Shown: positions 1-9,284 of the stretch, one piece after another
Numbering within the stretch: the stretch's first letter is position 1
How the letters are laid out: each line of letters starts with the position of its first letter
DNA from: Novosphingobium sp. SG751A
GTDB lineage: Bacteria; Pseudomonadota; Alphaproteobacteria; Sphingomonadales; Sphingomonadaceae
DNA length: 64,000 nt
Assembly (NCBI RefSeq): GCF_013149295.1
Contig: NZ_JABGCB010000005.1
Location: 273,456-337,455, forward strand
Reading direction: 5' to 3'
The notes under the pieces: generated by a model
The model's database searches: none
Seen by the model: only the letters and a program-made list of their open reading frames with translations
What the model was told of the DNA's origin: nothing
Translations under genes and position numbers: made by a program

Positions 1-45
1 GACGATCAGCGCTTCGCCGTCTTCAAACAGGATGGGAATGTTCAT
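1..45 (-). CDS. RluA-like pseudouridine synthase, N-terminal fragment (partial)
   Basis: Only the first 15 codons lie in the window. Reading leftwards from the ATG at 45 the peptide is MNIPILFEDGEALIV. An opening with ILFED-EALIV is typical of RluA-family 23S rRNA/tRNA pseudouridine synthases, where it precedes the DKPAG motif, but that motif would fall outside the window. The ATG sits 14 bases after the stop of the upstream aminotransferase gene on the same strand, so the two are probably co-transcribed. The family call rests on a very short stretch and is tentative. Confidence 0.45.
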   Translation of the reverse strand, partial: MNIPILFEDGEALIV

Positions 46-59
46 TCCCACCCCATAGA

Positions 60-1238
60 TCATTTGAGGGCCGAAGCAATCCGGGCGAAGGCCTGCGTCA
101 GTTTCGCCTCATCCGCGGCAAAGGAGATGCGGAACCCGGCAAAGCCGCAATGCGCCCCGCCAAAGGCGCTGGCCGCGACAATCGCCACGCCGTTTTCGAG
201 CAGATGCATGGCCAGCGCTTCATCATCGCCAAAGCGCGGCATCAGGGGCGCGGCGTCGATCATGCAGTAAAACGCGCCATCGGGGATCGGGGTGGAGAGG
301 CCGGGAATCGCATTGATCGCCTCGACGCACAGATCGCGCCGCGCGCGGAACCGCTCGCGCCAGTCGAGCAGGAATTCCTGCGGCCCTTCAAACGCAGCCA
401 CCGCGCCCGCCTGCGAAATCGAGCAGGCATTGCCCGAGACATGGCTTTGCAGCCGCCCCATCGCCCCGATCAGCCATTCCGGCCCGGCCGCCACGCCAAT
501 ACGCAGCCCGGTCATCGCATGGCTTTTCGATACGCCCGAAACGGTCAGCACGCGGTGCGCCAGATCGGGGCATTCGACCGCCAGCGTGGCGTGAACCCCG
601 CCATTATACCGCAGCGGCGCGTAAATATCGTCGCTCAGCACCAAGACTTGCGGATAGCGGCGCAGCACTTCGCCCAAGGCCTGCAAATCGGCCGCGCTGT
701 ATGTCGCGCCTGTCGGATTGCCGGGACTGTTGAGCAGCAGCCAGCGGGTCTGCGGCGTGATCGCGGCGGCCAGAGCATCGGCCGAGAGCCTGAAGCCGTC
801 CGTCGCATAGGTCGCCACCGGCACTACGCTGGCCCCTGAAAAGCGCACGATTTCAGGATAGGACACCCACCATGGCGCGGGGATCAGCACTTCATCGCCC
901 GGATTGAGCGTGGCCATCAGCGCGAGGAAGATCGACTGTTTCCCGCCCGATGACACCAGCACCTGCGAGGGCGCGACCTTCAGCCCTAGATCGCGCTCAT
1001 AATGCAGCGCGGACGCGCGCCGCAGCGCCGCCGTCCCCGCCACCGCCGTATAGCGCGTGTCGCCCGCGTCCAGCGCATCCTTCATCGCGGCCACCACATG
1101 GGGCGGGGTCGGGAAATCCGGCTCGCCCACCGAGAGCGAGATGATGTCGCGGCCTTCGTCGCGTAGGGCGATGGCGCGGTCGGTCATGGCGTTGGTGCGC
1201 GAGGGCTGGATGCGCGAGAGGGCCTGGGAAATGTTCAT
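60..1238 (-). CDS. PLP-dependent aminotransferase, class I/II (aspartate/aromatic type)
   Basis: A 392-residue fold-type I aminotransferase of full length. The N-terminus has the pattern of the bacterial aspartate aminotransferase I-gamma branch (LSVGEPDFPTPPHV, then a TRYT segment). The substrate/PLP region reads LLNSPGNPTGATYS, and the Schiff-base lysine lies in VSGVSKSHAMTGLRIG, followed by the phosphate-binding arginine. The C-terminal arginine that binds the substrate carboxylate is in FAGFRISF. The family transfers amino groups from aspartate, aromatic amino acids or related donors to 2-oxoglutarate in the cytosol; the exact substrate cannot be read here. It follows the pabBC gene after about 10 bases on the same strand, and an RluA-like gene follows it, so a three-gene transcript is likely. 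Confidence 0.85.
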   Translation of the reverse strand: MNISQALSRIQPSRTNAMTDRAIALRDEGRDIISLSVGEPDFPTPPHVVAAMKDALDAGDTRYTAVAGTAALRRASALHYERDLGLKVAPSQVLVSSGGKQSIFLALMATLNPGDEVLIPAPWWVSYPEIVRFSGASVVPVATYATDGFRLSADALAAAITPQTRWLLLNSPGNPTGATYSAADLQALGEVLRRYPQVLVLSDDIYAPLRYNGGVHATLAVECPDLAHRVLTVSGVSKSHAMTGLRIGVAAGPEWLIGAMGRLQSHVSGNACSISQAGAVAAFEGPQEFLLDWRERFRARRDLCVEAINAIPGLSTPIPDGAFYCMIDAAPLMPRFGDDEALAMHLLENGVAIVAASAFGGAHCGFAGFRISFAADEAKLTQAFARIASALK

Positions 1239-1248
1239 GGGATGCGCG

Positions 1249-3114
1249 TTAAGCGCAAAGCTGCGCCCGCATCAAGCCGCGCAGGCCGTTGCCGATAAAG
1301 AATCCGTCCTCCAGATCCTCCAGCGTCAATTCCGCCTCACGCGCGCGCCCTTCCTCGATCAGCGTCCGGCGCAAGACCCCCGGCAACAGCCCCAGCGCCA
1401 AAGGCGGGGTCAGCAGCATCCCGTCGCGCTCGACAAAGACGCTGGTGAAACAGCCCTCGGTGATCAGCCCGTCATCGCGGACAAAGATCGCCTCCTTCGC
1501 GCCCTCGGCCCGCGCCGCGCGCAGGCCCGCGTCATAGAACCAGCGGTCCGATGTCTTGTGCCGCAGCCGCCAGTCGCCCGTGTCCAGCGGGATCGGCAGC
1601 GCGATGACCGGCACCGGCCCGTCGCGATCCAGCGGCGCAGGCAACGGCCCGACCTCGACACTGACCGCCCCGCTGCGCCCCAGCACGAGGCGCAGGCGCG
1701 AGGGCTTTTCCACCTCGAAACACAGCGCATGGATCGCATTGCGCGCGCCGTGGCGGTCAAAGGAAAAGCCGAGCAGCCCGGCGCTTTCCTTCATCCGCTC
1801 CAGATGCGCCTCCAGCAGAGGCACGCCCAGTTCGGGATCGAAGGCCATCGTCTCGATCAGGTCGAAAGCCGCGATCATCTTGTCCGGCGCTGGCTGATGC
1901 ACAAAACCCCCTTTGACCAGACATTCCCGCCATTCGTCGATCGCGCGCGAATCCGCCACCACCGCCGACCCCACGCCCAGCACCGCCTTGCCATCGGGCG
2001 CCAGACGCAGCGAACGGATTGCCACATTGAAAGAGGCGCTTCCAGTGGAATTAAGAGCGTCGGGCGGGTCGATATGGCCTAAGGACCCGCAATAGATCCC
2101 GCGAGGGTCGCGTTCATGGGCATGGATCAATTCCATCGCCCGGATCTTGGGCGCACCGGTCACCGATCCACAGGGAAACAGCGCCCGGATCACATCGACC
2201 AAAGAGCGCCCTTCCTCAAGCCGCGCCGTGACGGTCGAGACCATCTGATGCACGGTGGGATAGGATTCAATGGCAAAGGGCGCATCGACGCGCACGCTGC
2301 CCGCATCGCTGACGCGGGCGATGTCATTGCGCATCAGATCAAGGATCATCAGATTTTCCGAGCGATCCTTGATGCTTTCGACCAGTTCGCGCGCCAGCGC
2401 CGCATCGGCATCGGGCGTGGCGCCGCGCGGGCGGGTGCCTTTCATCGGCTTGGCGCGCAATTGCCTGCCCTGCGCCTCAAAGAACAATTCGGGCGAGAGG
2501 CTGAGCAGCCAATATTGGCCGTCGAACAGGATGCCGCCATGGCCGCCCCCGCCGCTGCTGCGCAATTGCGCATAGAGCGCCAGCGGATCGCCCGCCCATG
2601 GCCCGGCCAGCGGGAAGGTGAAATTGGCCTGATAGATGTCGCCCGCGCGGATCGCCTCGGCAATATGGGCAAAGGCGGCCGAATAGGCCCCCGGCCCGAT
2701 GGCAGGCACCATGGGGCCGATCCGGGGCGCCGGATCGTGGGCGGCATGTTGGGCCAGCCACCGGGCCACATCATCGCCCGCCATATCCTGCCAGCCATCA
2801 AAGGCGCCCATCCACACCAGCGGCCCATCGGCCCCGCTGCGCGCCGCAGCCAGGGGGGCAAGGCGCAGCTCCAGCGCCAACCCTGCCTCATAGCCGAAAT
2901 GGCCGGCGCAGGCGTAACCCTGTGCGATCAACGCCTCGATCCGCGCCAGCGCCGAGGCGACCTCTTCGGGCCGCCGCGCGATGACGATTTCGCGCGGGTT
3001 GGTATAGAGCCTCGCGCGGCCTTCATCTCCGCCCGATGCCCCATTCTGGCGAGCGTCGTCGAGCAGGACAAAGGGCGCGTTACGGCGCCGGTCGTTTCTT
3101 ATGGAATCTCCCAT
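1249..3114 (-). CDS. pabB: Aminodeoxychorismate synthase component I fused to aminodeoxychorismate lyase (PabB-PabC)
   Basis: A 621-residue fusion that would carry out two steps of p-aminobenzoate synthesis for folate: amination of chorismate (with a glutaminase partner PabA, not in this window) and pyruvate elimination. Residues about 1-380 are the chorismate-binding domain, with AGDIYQANFTFPL, KPMKGTRPRG, ENLMILDLMRNDIARV and FPCGSVTGAPKIRAMEL. Residues about 385-621 are a fold-type IV PLP domain with the lysine in RLRHKTSDRWFYD and the EAIFVRDDGLITEGCFTS pattern of PabC. The fused form occurs in several proteobacterial lineages. The start ATG at 3114 faces the M1 peptidase gene across a 219-base divergent intergenic region. 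The aminotransferase gene follows 10 bases downstream. Confidence 0.9.
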   Translation of the reverse strand: MGDSIRNDRRRNAPFVLLDDARQNGASGGDEGRARLYTNPREIVIARRPEEVASALARIEALIAQGYACAGHFGYEAGLALELRLAPLAAARSGADGPLVWMGAFDGWQDMAGDDVARWLAQHAAHDPAPRIGPMVPAIGPGAYSAAFAHIAEAIRAGDIYQANFTFPLAGPWAGDPLALYAQLRSSGGGGHGGILFDGQYWLLSLSPELFFEAQGRQLRAKPMKGTRPRGATPDADAALARELVESIKDRSENLMILDLMRNDIARVSDAGSVRVDAPFAIESYPTVHQMVSTVTARLEEGRSLVDVIRALFPCGSVTGAPKIRAMELIHAHERDPRGIYCGSLGHIDPPDALNSTGSASFNVAIRSLRLAPDGKAVLGVGSAVVADSRAIDEWRECLVKGGFVHQPAPDKMIAAFDLIETMAFDPELGVPLLEAHLERMKESAGLLGFSFDRHGARNAIHALCFEVEKPSRLRLVLGRSGAVSVEVGPLPAPLDRDGPVPVIALPIPLDTGDWRLRHKTSDRWFYDAGLRAARAEGAKEAIFVRDDGLITEGCFTSVFVERDGMLLTPPLALGLLPGVLRRTLIEEGRAREAELTLEDLEDGFFIGNGLRGLMRAQLCA

Positions 3115-3333
3115 GATGGGCGGCTTCTAGCGATGTAAGGCCAAGGTTGCAAAAACCCTTTGTCCCTTGGGCATCTGTGTTGCGCTTTCGATGCAGAAAG
3201 CGATAGAAATGGCCTAACATCGCATTATATTGAATGAAATAGAGGGGCTGGCCTGTTCGGCCCGGTCAAAATCCGGCCATCATGAACGGGGCCATGAACG
3301 GGGCAGGGACGGCCCCTTGGGGGGAGAGCGATC

Positions 3334-6084
3334 ATGCGTCATCATCGGCTTTTTGGCACTGTGCTTTGCGCCGCCATGATGCTGCCCCATGGGGCATGGG
3401 CCGCCCCTCATCCTGCGGCGCGCCCGGTTGCCCGCCATCCCGCACCCGCCGCGTCCGCGCCCGTGGTGGCTGCGCCTGTTGCGGCCCCCGCCGCCCCGGC
3501 CCAGCCTTTGCCGCCCCCGCCTCCCGCGCCACGCGGGCGGCTGGAGGGCGCGGTCACGCCCGCCTTTTACCGCCTCGACCTCTCCGTCGATCCGGCCAAG
3601 GAGCGCTTTTCCGGCCATGTCGAGATTGACGCGCTGCTGCATGGCGCGTCGCATTATGTCTATCTGCATGGGCGGGATCTCAACGTCACGCGGGCCAGCG
3701 CGAACGTCAACGGGCGCAAATTTTCTGGCCATTGGAAGCAGGTGGACGATACCGGTGTTGCCCTGCTGACGTTTGACGAGGAATTGCCTGCAGGCCAAGC
3801 CACCTTCGCCTTTGACTATGACGCAGCCTTTCAGGACGGGCCGCAGGGCATGTTCCGCGTCAAAGTGGGCGATCAATGGTACAGCTGGACCCAGTTTGAA
3901 TCGATCGACGCGCGGGCGGCTTTCCCCTCGTTTGACCAGCCCGGCTATAAGCAGCCCTTCACCGTGACGCTGCGCACGCCCAAGGGCATGACGGCGGTGT
4001 CCAATGCGCCGGAGGTGGAAACCGCCGACGAAGGCGCCCAGACCATCCACCGCTTTGCCCAGAGCGCGCCTTTGCCCTCCTATCTGGTGGCGATGATGGT
4101 GGGGCCTTTTGCCGTGGCCAAGGGCGAGGTGCCGCCCACGCCCCAGCGCGACAAGCCTTTGCCCCTGCGCATCATTTCGACCCAGCAGAACAAGGACAAG
4201 CTGAGCTTCGCGCTGGAGAATTCCAAGAGCATCGTCACCCATCTGGAAAGCTATTTCGGCACCGCTTTTCCCTATCCCAAGCTGGACCAGATTACCGCAC
4301 CCGTCATGCCCGGCGCGATGGAGAATGCCGGGGCCGATCTCTATCAGGACAATCTGCTGATTCTGGACGATGCGGCCACTACGGCGCAAAAGCGCGCCTT
4401 CGGAATGGTGGTTGCGCATGAATTGGCGCATCAATGGTTCGGCGATCTGGTTACGCCTGCGTGGTGGGATGACATTTGGCTCAACGAGAGCTTTGCCAAC
4501 TGGATGGGCTATCGCATCGGCAACGAGTGGCGGGCGGACCTGAACATTGGCGCGGGCGCGCTGGAGGAAGGCTTTGCCGCGATGGGCACCGACGCCTTGC
4601 TGGCGGGGCGTCCCATCCATCAGAAGATCGACACCAATGCCCAGATCGACGCGGCCTTTGATTCGATCACCTATGGCAAGGGCGGCCATGTGGTGGCGAT
4701 GATCGCGGCCTTTATGGGCGATGATAAATTCAAGGCGGGCGTGCGCGACTATATGGCCGCGCATCGCTATGGCAATGCCACCAGCGCCGACTTCTTCGCC
4801 TCGCTGGCCAAGGCCTCGGGCGATCCGCGCATCCTGCCCGCGATGCAGAGCTTTACCGATCAGCAGGGCATCCCCCTGCTGACCTTCAGCGGGGGCAAGG
4901 GTGAATATTACGCAGTGCAGAGCCGCTATGCCCGGCTGGGCACGCAGGCCCCGCCCCAGAAATGGTCGATCCCCTTTTGCGTGCGGGTGGAAAAGATCCG
5001 CCAGTGCCAGTTGCTGGACGGCGAGGCGGCAATCATCAGCATCATCGTCAATGGCGCGATGATCCCCAATGCGGGCGGCACGGGCTATTACCGTTTCGAC
5101 ATGCCCCAGGCCGACTGGGAACGCCTGCTGGCCATTTCGGCGGGCCTGCCGGGCGGCGAGGCGCTGGCCGTGGCCGACAGCCTGTGGGCCAGTTTTCAGG
5201 CCGGGCGCGCGCGGCCCGTGCTCTTGCTGCAAATGGCGCGGACCATGGTGAACAACCCCGATTCCTATGCCAGCGCGGCGGCCACCGGATGGTTGCAGAC
5301 GCTCGAGCGCGCCGGTTTTTACGATGCGCCCGCGCAGGGGGCCTATCGCGCGCTGTTCGCCCGGCTCTATGCCCCGATGCTGGCCAAGGCGGGGTTCAAT
5401 CCCGCGCTGGGCGCCTATGCGGGCGAGGAGGCCGAGGCCTCGCAGCGGCGCGTGCAACTGGTGCGCAAGATGGCGGGCGTGGCGCGCGATTCCGCGCTGC
5501 TGGCCACGCTGGCGGGCGCGGCTGGCGCATGGTTGGGCGGCAACAAGGCGGCGCTCGATCCGGCATGGTATGGCGTGGGCCTTGGCGCATGGTTGGAGGC
5601 GCAGGGGCCGGGGCTGACTGCTGCCAAGGTGCTGTTTGAACAGGCGCTGGCTTCGCAGGACCCGCTGTTCCGCCCCGCTGCGCTTTCGGCTCTGGCCGGG
5701 GCGGGCAAGGCGGATATTGCGCAATGGCTGCTCGATGACGCCAAGGACAAGCGCTTGCGCCTGTCCGAGCGGGTGCAATTGGTGATGGGCGTGGCGGTGA
5801 ACGCCAAGACGCGCGACATGGGCTATGACTGGCTGCGTGCCCATGCCGATGAATTGCTCTCGGGCAGCTCGGGCATCTTCCTTGCCTCGCGCCTGCCGCA
5901 GGTGTTCGGCACCTTCTGTTCGGTGGAAAAATCCGATGCGATCCAGAAGGATTTCGGCGCCCGGCTGGCGGGCAAGACCGGTGAACTGGAACTGGCCCGC
6001 GTCATCGAGCAGGTCCATAGCTGCGGCGTCTTGAAGGACGCGCGCGCCGCCGAGGTTTCCGCCGCGATGATGCGGGCCAAATAA
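3334..6084 (+). CDS. M1 family zinc metallopeptidase (aminopeptidase N-like), secreted
   Basis: A 916-residue gluzincin. A signal peptide of about 23 residues ending AWAA is followed by a Pro/Ala-rich linker to about residue 70. The exopeptidase signature GAMEN lies at 327-331, the zinc site HELAH at 362-366, and the third zinc ligand Glu385 in NESFANW, at the expected spacing of 18 residues. The remaining C-terminal half is the ERAP1-like helical domain. The family removes N-terminal residues from peptides; the signal peptide places this one in the periplasm or outer-membrane space. It is transcribed alone and divergently from pabBC. Its stop codon directly abuts the stop of the convergent histidine kinase gene, leaving no room for a separate terminator. 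Confidence 0.92.
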   Translation: MRHHRLFGTVLCAAMMLPHGAWAAPHPAARPVARHPAPAASAPVVAAPVAAPAAPAQPLPPPPPAPRGRLEGAVTPAFYRLDLSVDPAKERFSGHVEIDALLHGASHYVYLHGRDLNVTRASANVNGRKFSGHWKQVDDTGVALLTFDEELPAGQATFAFDYDAAFQDGPQGMFRVKVGDQWYSWTQFESIDARAAFPSFDQPGYKQPFTVTLRTPKGMTAVSNAPEVETADEGAQTIHRFAQSAPLPSYLVAMMVGPFAVAKGEVPPTPQRDKPLPLRIISTQQNKDKLSFALENSKSIVTHLESYFGTAFPYPKLDQITAPVMPGAMENAGADLYQDNLLILDDAATTAQKRAFGMVVAHELAHQWFGDLVTPAWWDDIWLNESFANWMGYRIGNEWRADLNIGAGALEEGFAAMGTDALLAGRPIHQKIDTNAQIDAAFDSITYGKGGHVVAMIAAFMGDDKFKAGVRDYMAAHRYGNATSADFFASLAKASGDPRILPAMQSFTDQQGIPLLTFSGGKGEYYAVQSRYARLGTQAPPQKWSIPFCVRVEKIRQCQLLDGEAAIISIIVNGAMIPNAGGTGYYRFDMPQADWERLLAISAGLPGGEALAVADSLWASFQAGRARPVLLLQMARTMVNNPDSYASAAATGWLQTLERAGFYDAPAQGAYRALFARLYAPMLAKAGFNPALGAYAGEEAEASQRRVQLVRKMAGVARDSALLATLAGAAGAWLGGNKAALDPAWYGVGLGAWLEAQGPGLTAAKVLFEQALASQDPLFRPAALSALAGAGKADIAQWLLDDAKDKRLRLSERVQLVMGVAVNAKTRDMGYDWLRAHADELLSGSSGIFLASRLPQVFGTFCSVEKSDAIQKDFGARLAGKTGELELARVIEQVHSCGVLKDARAAEVSAAMMRAK

Positions 6085-7632
6085 TCAGTTAGGAAGCGGC
6101 AGCCAGAGCGTCGCCATCAACCCGGTCACCGCGCCGCGATCGTCGATCTGATTATGCAGCGTCAGCCGTCCGCCATGCTGGTCCGCAATCGCGCGGGCCA
6201 GCGTCAGGCCCAGCCCCGCGCCGCCAGTGGCGGTGTTGCGCGAAGGCTCGCCCCGCGTAAACGGCTCGAACATCTTTTCAACGTCGCCGCCGATCCCCGT
6301 GCCATGGTCCACCACGCGGATCACTGCCCAGCCATGGCCCTCGGCCTCTTCGCGCACCATCGTCACCTGCGCACTGCCGGCATAGCGCAGCGCATTGCCG
6401 ATCAGATTGCGCAGGGCCCGGCGCAGCCACGTTGCGCGCGCCGGCATGACCAGACGCGGCGCATGGTCAAATTCGACATCATCGCCCATATCCTCATATT
6501 CCTCGACAATCGAGGCGACGAGGGCGGCCAGTTCGGTTGATTCGACCGGATCGCTGGGGCGGCCCACGCGGGCCAGCGAGAGAATATCATCGAGCGAGCG
6601 GGTGATGTCCTCGATGGTCTTGGCCATCTTGTCGCGCTCGGCATCGTCCTCGACGCTCTCGATCCGCACGCGCAGCGCGGCCAGCGGCGTTTTCAGATCA
6701 TGCCCGATGGCACCCAGCATCACGTCCTTTTCATTGATCAGCGAGGTGATGCGCTGCTCCATCGCATTATGCGCCTCGATCAGATGGCGCACGTCGGCTG
6801 GGCCTTGGGGCTCCAATTGGCCGGTCGATTCGCGGGTCCGGGCGAATTGATCGACCCGGCTGGTCAGCGCCGCCAGAGGCCGCGCGATCCGCCGCAGGAT
6901 CAGCGCAATCGCGCCCACCAGCACGGCATAGATAAACAGCGTCTGGGCAATCAGCGTGGCCAGCAGCCATGGATCGCGCGCCGGAACGGAGGAGCGCACC
7001 ACCATCCAGTCGCCGCCATTTTCGGCCTGAGCCGCCGCCACCAGCACATGCCGGGGTTTGGGCGGGGCATGGTCGCCCATCATCGCATAGCGGCGGTCGA
7101 CGCGCTTTTTCCAGAAAGGGTCATCGGCAATATCGCGCTCGACCACCATCAGATGTTGGGGTTTCAGATCCTGCGAGCCGAGCAGTTCATTGAGACGCTG
7201 GGTGATTTCGGGCTTGGCTTCGTCGCCCGCATTAGGACGGAAATCGGCCATGCGCACCGGGCGGGGGCCGCGCGGCATATCGTCGGGTCCGCGCCCAACC
7301 ATCAGGGGCGGGCCGTCATGGCGGTGCGGCTCTCGCGCCCGTTCTTCGCGCAGGCGCTCGGCGCGCATCATCTCGGCAGGCGGCGGCGGGGGAGGCGGGC
7401 CTCCTTCGGGGGTGTCGGCCTCGTCGCGGTGGCGCAGCGCAATGGCCGTGCGCATCGCCAGTTCCTGCGTCACCTGCTGTTCGCGATATTCGGCCTGCGC
7501 CTTATACAGCAGGATCGCGCTGATCGTCTGGGCCAGCAACAACGCGCCCGCCAGCGCCAGCATGACCTGTCCGGTCAGGCTGCCCGGTAAAAGTCGGGGC
7601 GGCAAAAACCGGCTGGGGGCCCAACGCTTCAT
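6085..7632 (-). CDS. Sensor histidine kinase (HAMP-HisKA-HATPase)
   Basis: A 515-residue membrane histidine kinase. Transmembrane segments lie at about residues 22-43 and 224-247. They flank a periplasmic domain that is unusually rich in Pro, His and Met (a run of seven prolines near residue 80, and PHRHDGPP). A HAMP linker follows, then the H-box GHDLKTPLAALR with His311, the N-box RNLIGNALRYA, DHGTGIGG and the G2 box GAGLGLTLARAI. The start was set at the ATG at 7632, which overlaps the TGA of the response regulator gene (ATGA), rather than an upstream ATG inside that gene. This coupling makes the two an operon and presumably cognate partners. The proline/histidine-rich sensor and the neighbouring His/Met-rich EF-hand protein hint at metal or envelope-stress sensing; this is inference. 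Confidence 0.92.
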   Translation of the reverse strand: MKRWAPSRFLPPRLLPGSLTGQVMLALAGALLLAQTISAILLYKAQAEYREQQVTQELAMRTAIALRHRDEADTPEGGPPPPPPPAEMMRAERLREERAREPHRHDGPPLMVGRGPDDMPRGPRPVRMADFRPNAGDEAKPEITQRLNELLGSQDLKPQHLMVVERDIADDPFWKKRVDRRYAMMGDHAPPKPRHVLVAAAQAENGGDWMVVRSSVPARDPWLLATLIAQTLFIYAVLVGAIALILRRIARPLAALTSRVDQFARTRESTGQLEPQGPADVRHLIEAHNAMEQRITSLINEKDVMLGAIGHDLKTPLAALRVRIESVEDDAERDKMAKTIEDITRSLDDILSLARVGRPSDPVESTELAALVASIVEEYEDMGDDVEFDHAPRLVMPARATWLRRALRNLIGNALRYAGSAQVTMVREEAEGHGWAVIRVVDHGTGIGGDVEKMFEPFTRGEPSRNTATGGAGLGLTLARAIADQHGGRLTLHNQIDDRGAVTGLMATLWLPLPN

Positions 7633-8375
7633 GCCTCCACCGTGGGCACCCGGCGCACATCGGCGGCCAGCATATAGCCGCCGCCCCAAACCGTCTGAAT
7701 CAATTGCGGATTGCGGCTGTCCACCTCGATCTTGCGGCGCAGACGGCTGACCTGATTATCGACCGCGCGGTCGAACAGATGCGCCTCGCGCCCCTGCACC
7801 ATGTCGAGCAGGCGGTCGCGGTCCAGCACTTGCCTTGGGTGTTCGAGGAAGGCCATCAGCAGGCGAAATTCCACCGAGGAAATCGCCACAATCGCGCCAT
7901 CGGCGGCAATCAGCCGCCGCTTGAGCGGATCGAGCCGCCAGCCATCGAATTGAAAATCCTCATTGGCCTGCGTTTCGGCCAGCACGCCGCGATGCGTCCG
8001 GCGCATCACGCTGCGGATGCGGGCGACCAGTTCGCGCGGTTCGAAAGGTTTGACGACATAATCGTCGGCGCCGATCTCAAGACCCACGATCCGGTCGGTC
8101 GCTTCGCCCCGCGCGGTCAGGAAGATCGTCGGGATCGAGCGCGCTTCGGTCAGATGGCGGCACAGCGACAGCCCATCCTCGCCCGGCATCATGATGTCGA
8201 GCAACACCAGATCGGGCACATCAAGAGCGATGATGTTGCGCGCTTCAGCCGCGCTGGCCGCCTGCCGGACGGCAAACCCCTGACGCTCCAGATAGGAGGC
8301 CAGAGGTTCGCGCAGATCCGGCTCGTCATCGACCAGCAGGAGGCGCAGCGGAGTAATGTCGCTGTCGCTGTTCAC
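7629..8375 (-). CDS. OmpR/PhoB-family response regulator
   Basis: A 248-residue two-domain regulator. The receiver domain has the acidic pair in LLLVDDEPDLR, the phosphoacceptor Asp60 in LVLLDIMMPGEDGL, a conserved Thr in FLTARG, and the lysine in VVKPFEPREL. A winged-helix DNA-binding domain follows, with VSSVEFRLLMAFLEHPRQVL and the recognition-helix region RAVDNQVSRLRRKIE. It is a transcription factor activated by phosphorylation, here almost certainly by the overlapping histidine kinase. The EF-hand gene ends only 38 bases upstream on the same strand, so that gene may belong to the operon or the regulon. Targets are unknown. Confidence 0.93.
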   Translation of the reverse strand: MNSDSDITPLRLLLVDDEPDLREPLASYLERQGFAVRQAASAAEARNIIALDVPDLVLLDIMMPGEDGLSLCRHLTEARSIPTIFLTARGEATDRIVGLEIGADDYVVKPFEPRELVARIRSVMRRTHRGVLAETQANEDFQFDGWRLDPLKRRLIAADGAIVAISSVEFRLLMAFLEHPRQVLDRDRLLDMVQGREAHLFDRAVDNQVSRLRRKIEVDSRNPQLIQTVWGGGYMLAADVRRVPTVEA

Positions 8376-8413
8376 TTCACCCTACCTTACAGTCCCGCAC
8401 AAGGTGGGATACC

Positions 8414-9166
8414 TTACTGCCCCGCAGGAGGCGGGGGCGGCGGCATATCATGACCGCCATGCTGACCGGGCCCGCCGGGGCCCATCCGGCCCGGACCACG
8501 CTTGCCGTCGCGTTCGCCCATATGGGCCTTCATCGCGGCGCGGCGTTCCTCGGGCGTGACTTTGCCATCGTGATTGGTGTCCGCGCTGTCAAACATCTTG
8601 AGCGCGGCGCCGACAAAGGCGTCCTTGGTCACGGTGCCGGTGTGATTGGGATCGGCCTGACGCATCAGGCCCATCATCATGCCGCCGCCCATACGGTGCG
8701 GACCCATGCGATGATGGCCGCGCGGGCCCTTATCACCGGGGCCGCCGGGCCCCATTTTGCCATCCGGCCCGCCCGGAGGCGGCATATCCTTGTCGCCCAT
8801 GGGGCCCATGCCTTGCTTCATCCGCTCGCGCATCTTGTCATGGGCGGCTTCAAATTCCTGACGGCTCAACTGGCCATCATGGTTGGTGTCCATGGCATCG
8901 AAATGTTTGGCCTCGCGCGCCTCGCGGTCGGCCTTGTCCAGCTTGCCGTCGTGGTTGATGTCCATCATGTCGAACATCTTTTCGGCGTGGGCCTTGGCTT
9001 CTGCGCGGGTCATCTCCTTCATGGGGGGCATATCGCGGGGTGGCATGTCGCGGCCCATGGCGTGAGGGCCGGCAGGCGGCGCCGGGGGCGTGGCGGGGGC
9101 CTGCGCATGGGCCACCGAAACCGCCATGAGGGCGATGGCGGAAAGCCCGATAGAAAATTTCCTCAT
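8414..9166 (-). CDS. Secreted EF-hand protein with His/Met/Pro-rich linkers
   Basis: A 250-residue exported protein. The signal peptide runs to about residue 22 (SVAHAQA). Four EF-hand loops can be read: DINHDGKLDKAD, DTNHDGQLSRQE, a degenerate DPNHTGTVTKD, and DTNHDGKVTPEE. Between them lie low-complexity linkers rich in Met, His, Gly and Pro (for example MGRDMPPRDMPPMKEM and GHHRMGPHRMGGGMMM), and the C-terminus is MPPPPPPAGQ. EF hands bind calcium; the Met/His segments look able to bind transition metals, but that is inference. It lies 38 bases upstream of a response-regulator/histidine-kinase pair on the same strand. The kinase's sensor domain shares the Pro/His/Met bias, so the three may form one metal- or envelope-responsive unit. 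The degenerate third loop may not bind. Confidence 0.85.
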   Translation of the reverse strand: MRKFSIGLSAIALMAVSVAHAQAPATPPAPPAGPHAMGRDMPPRDMPPMKEMTRAEAKAHAEKMFDMMDINHDGKLDKADREAREAKHFDAMDTNHDGQLSRQEFEAAHDKMRERMKQGMGPMGDKDMPPPGGPDGKMGPGGPGDKGPRGHHRMGPHRMGGGMMMGLMRQADPNHTGTVTKDAFVGAALKMFDSADTNHDGKVTPEERRAAMKAHMGERDGKRGPGRMGPGGPGQHGGHDMPPPPPPAGQ

Positions 9167-9215
9167 CCTAGCGATCCTTACAGTGAACTCTTCTTGGGGG
9201 GCAAAAGAGAGTTGA

Positions 9216-9284
9216 ATGAAAGCTGCAACCGTTACCCGTGCCTTGAAGGGGGAGGGGAGAGGCCGGGGCGGCTGCAGCTTTCAT
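9216..9284. repeat. 12-bp inverted repeat in the 225-bp intergenic region upstream of the EF-hand gene
   Basis: The arm ATGAAAGCTGCA (9216-9227) is matched perfectly by TGCAGCTTTCAT (9273-9284) with a 45-base purine-rich centre. Just beyond it the 12-mer TGTCGCGCCATT occurs twice (9304-9315 and 9346-9357). No gene is apparent between 9167 and 9391. The structure could be a transcript-end hairpin for the cupin gene's opposite strand, a small RNA or an operator region; nothing in the sequence decides between these. Confidence 0.5.

Noticed and set aside
3280..6018. 912-codon open frame antisense to the M1 peptidase gene
   Set aside because: A product of high GC at third codon positions. It is rich in Arg, Gly, His and Gln with no domain, while the sense strand encodes a complete enzyme.
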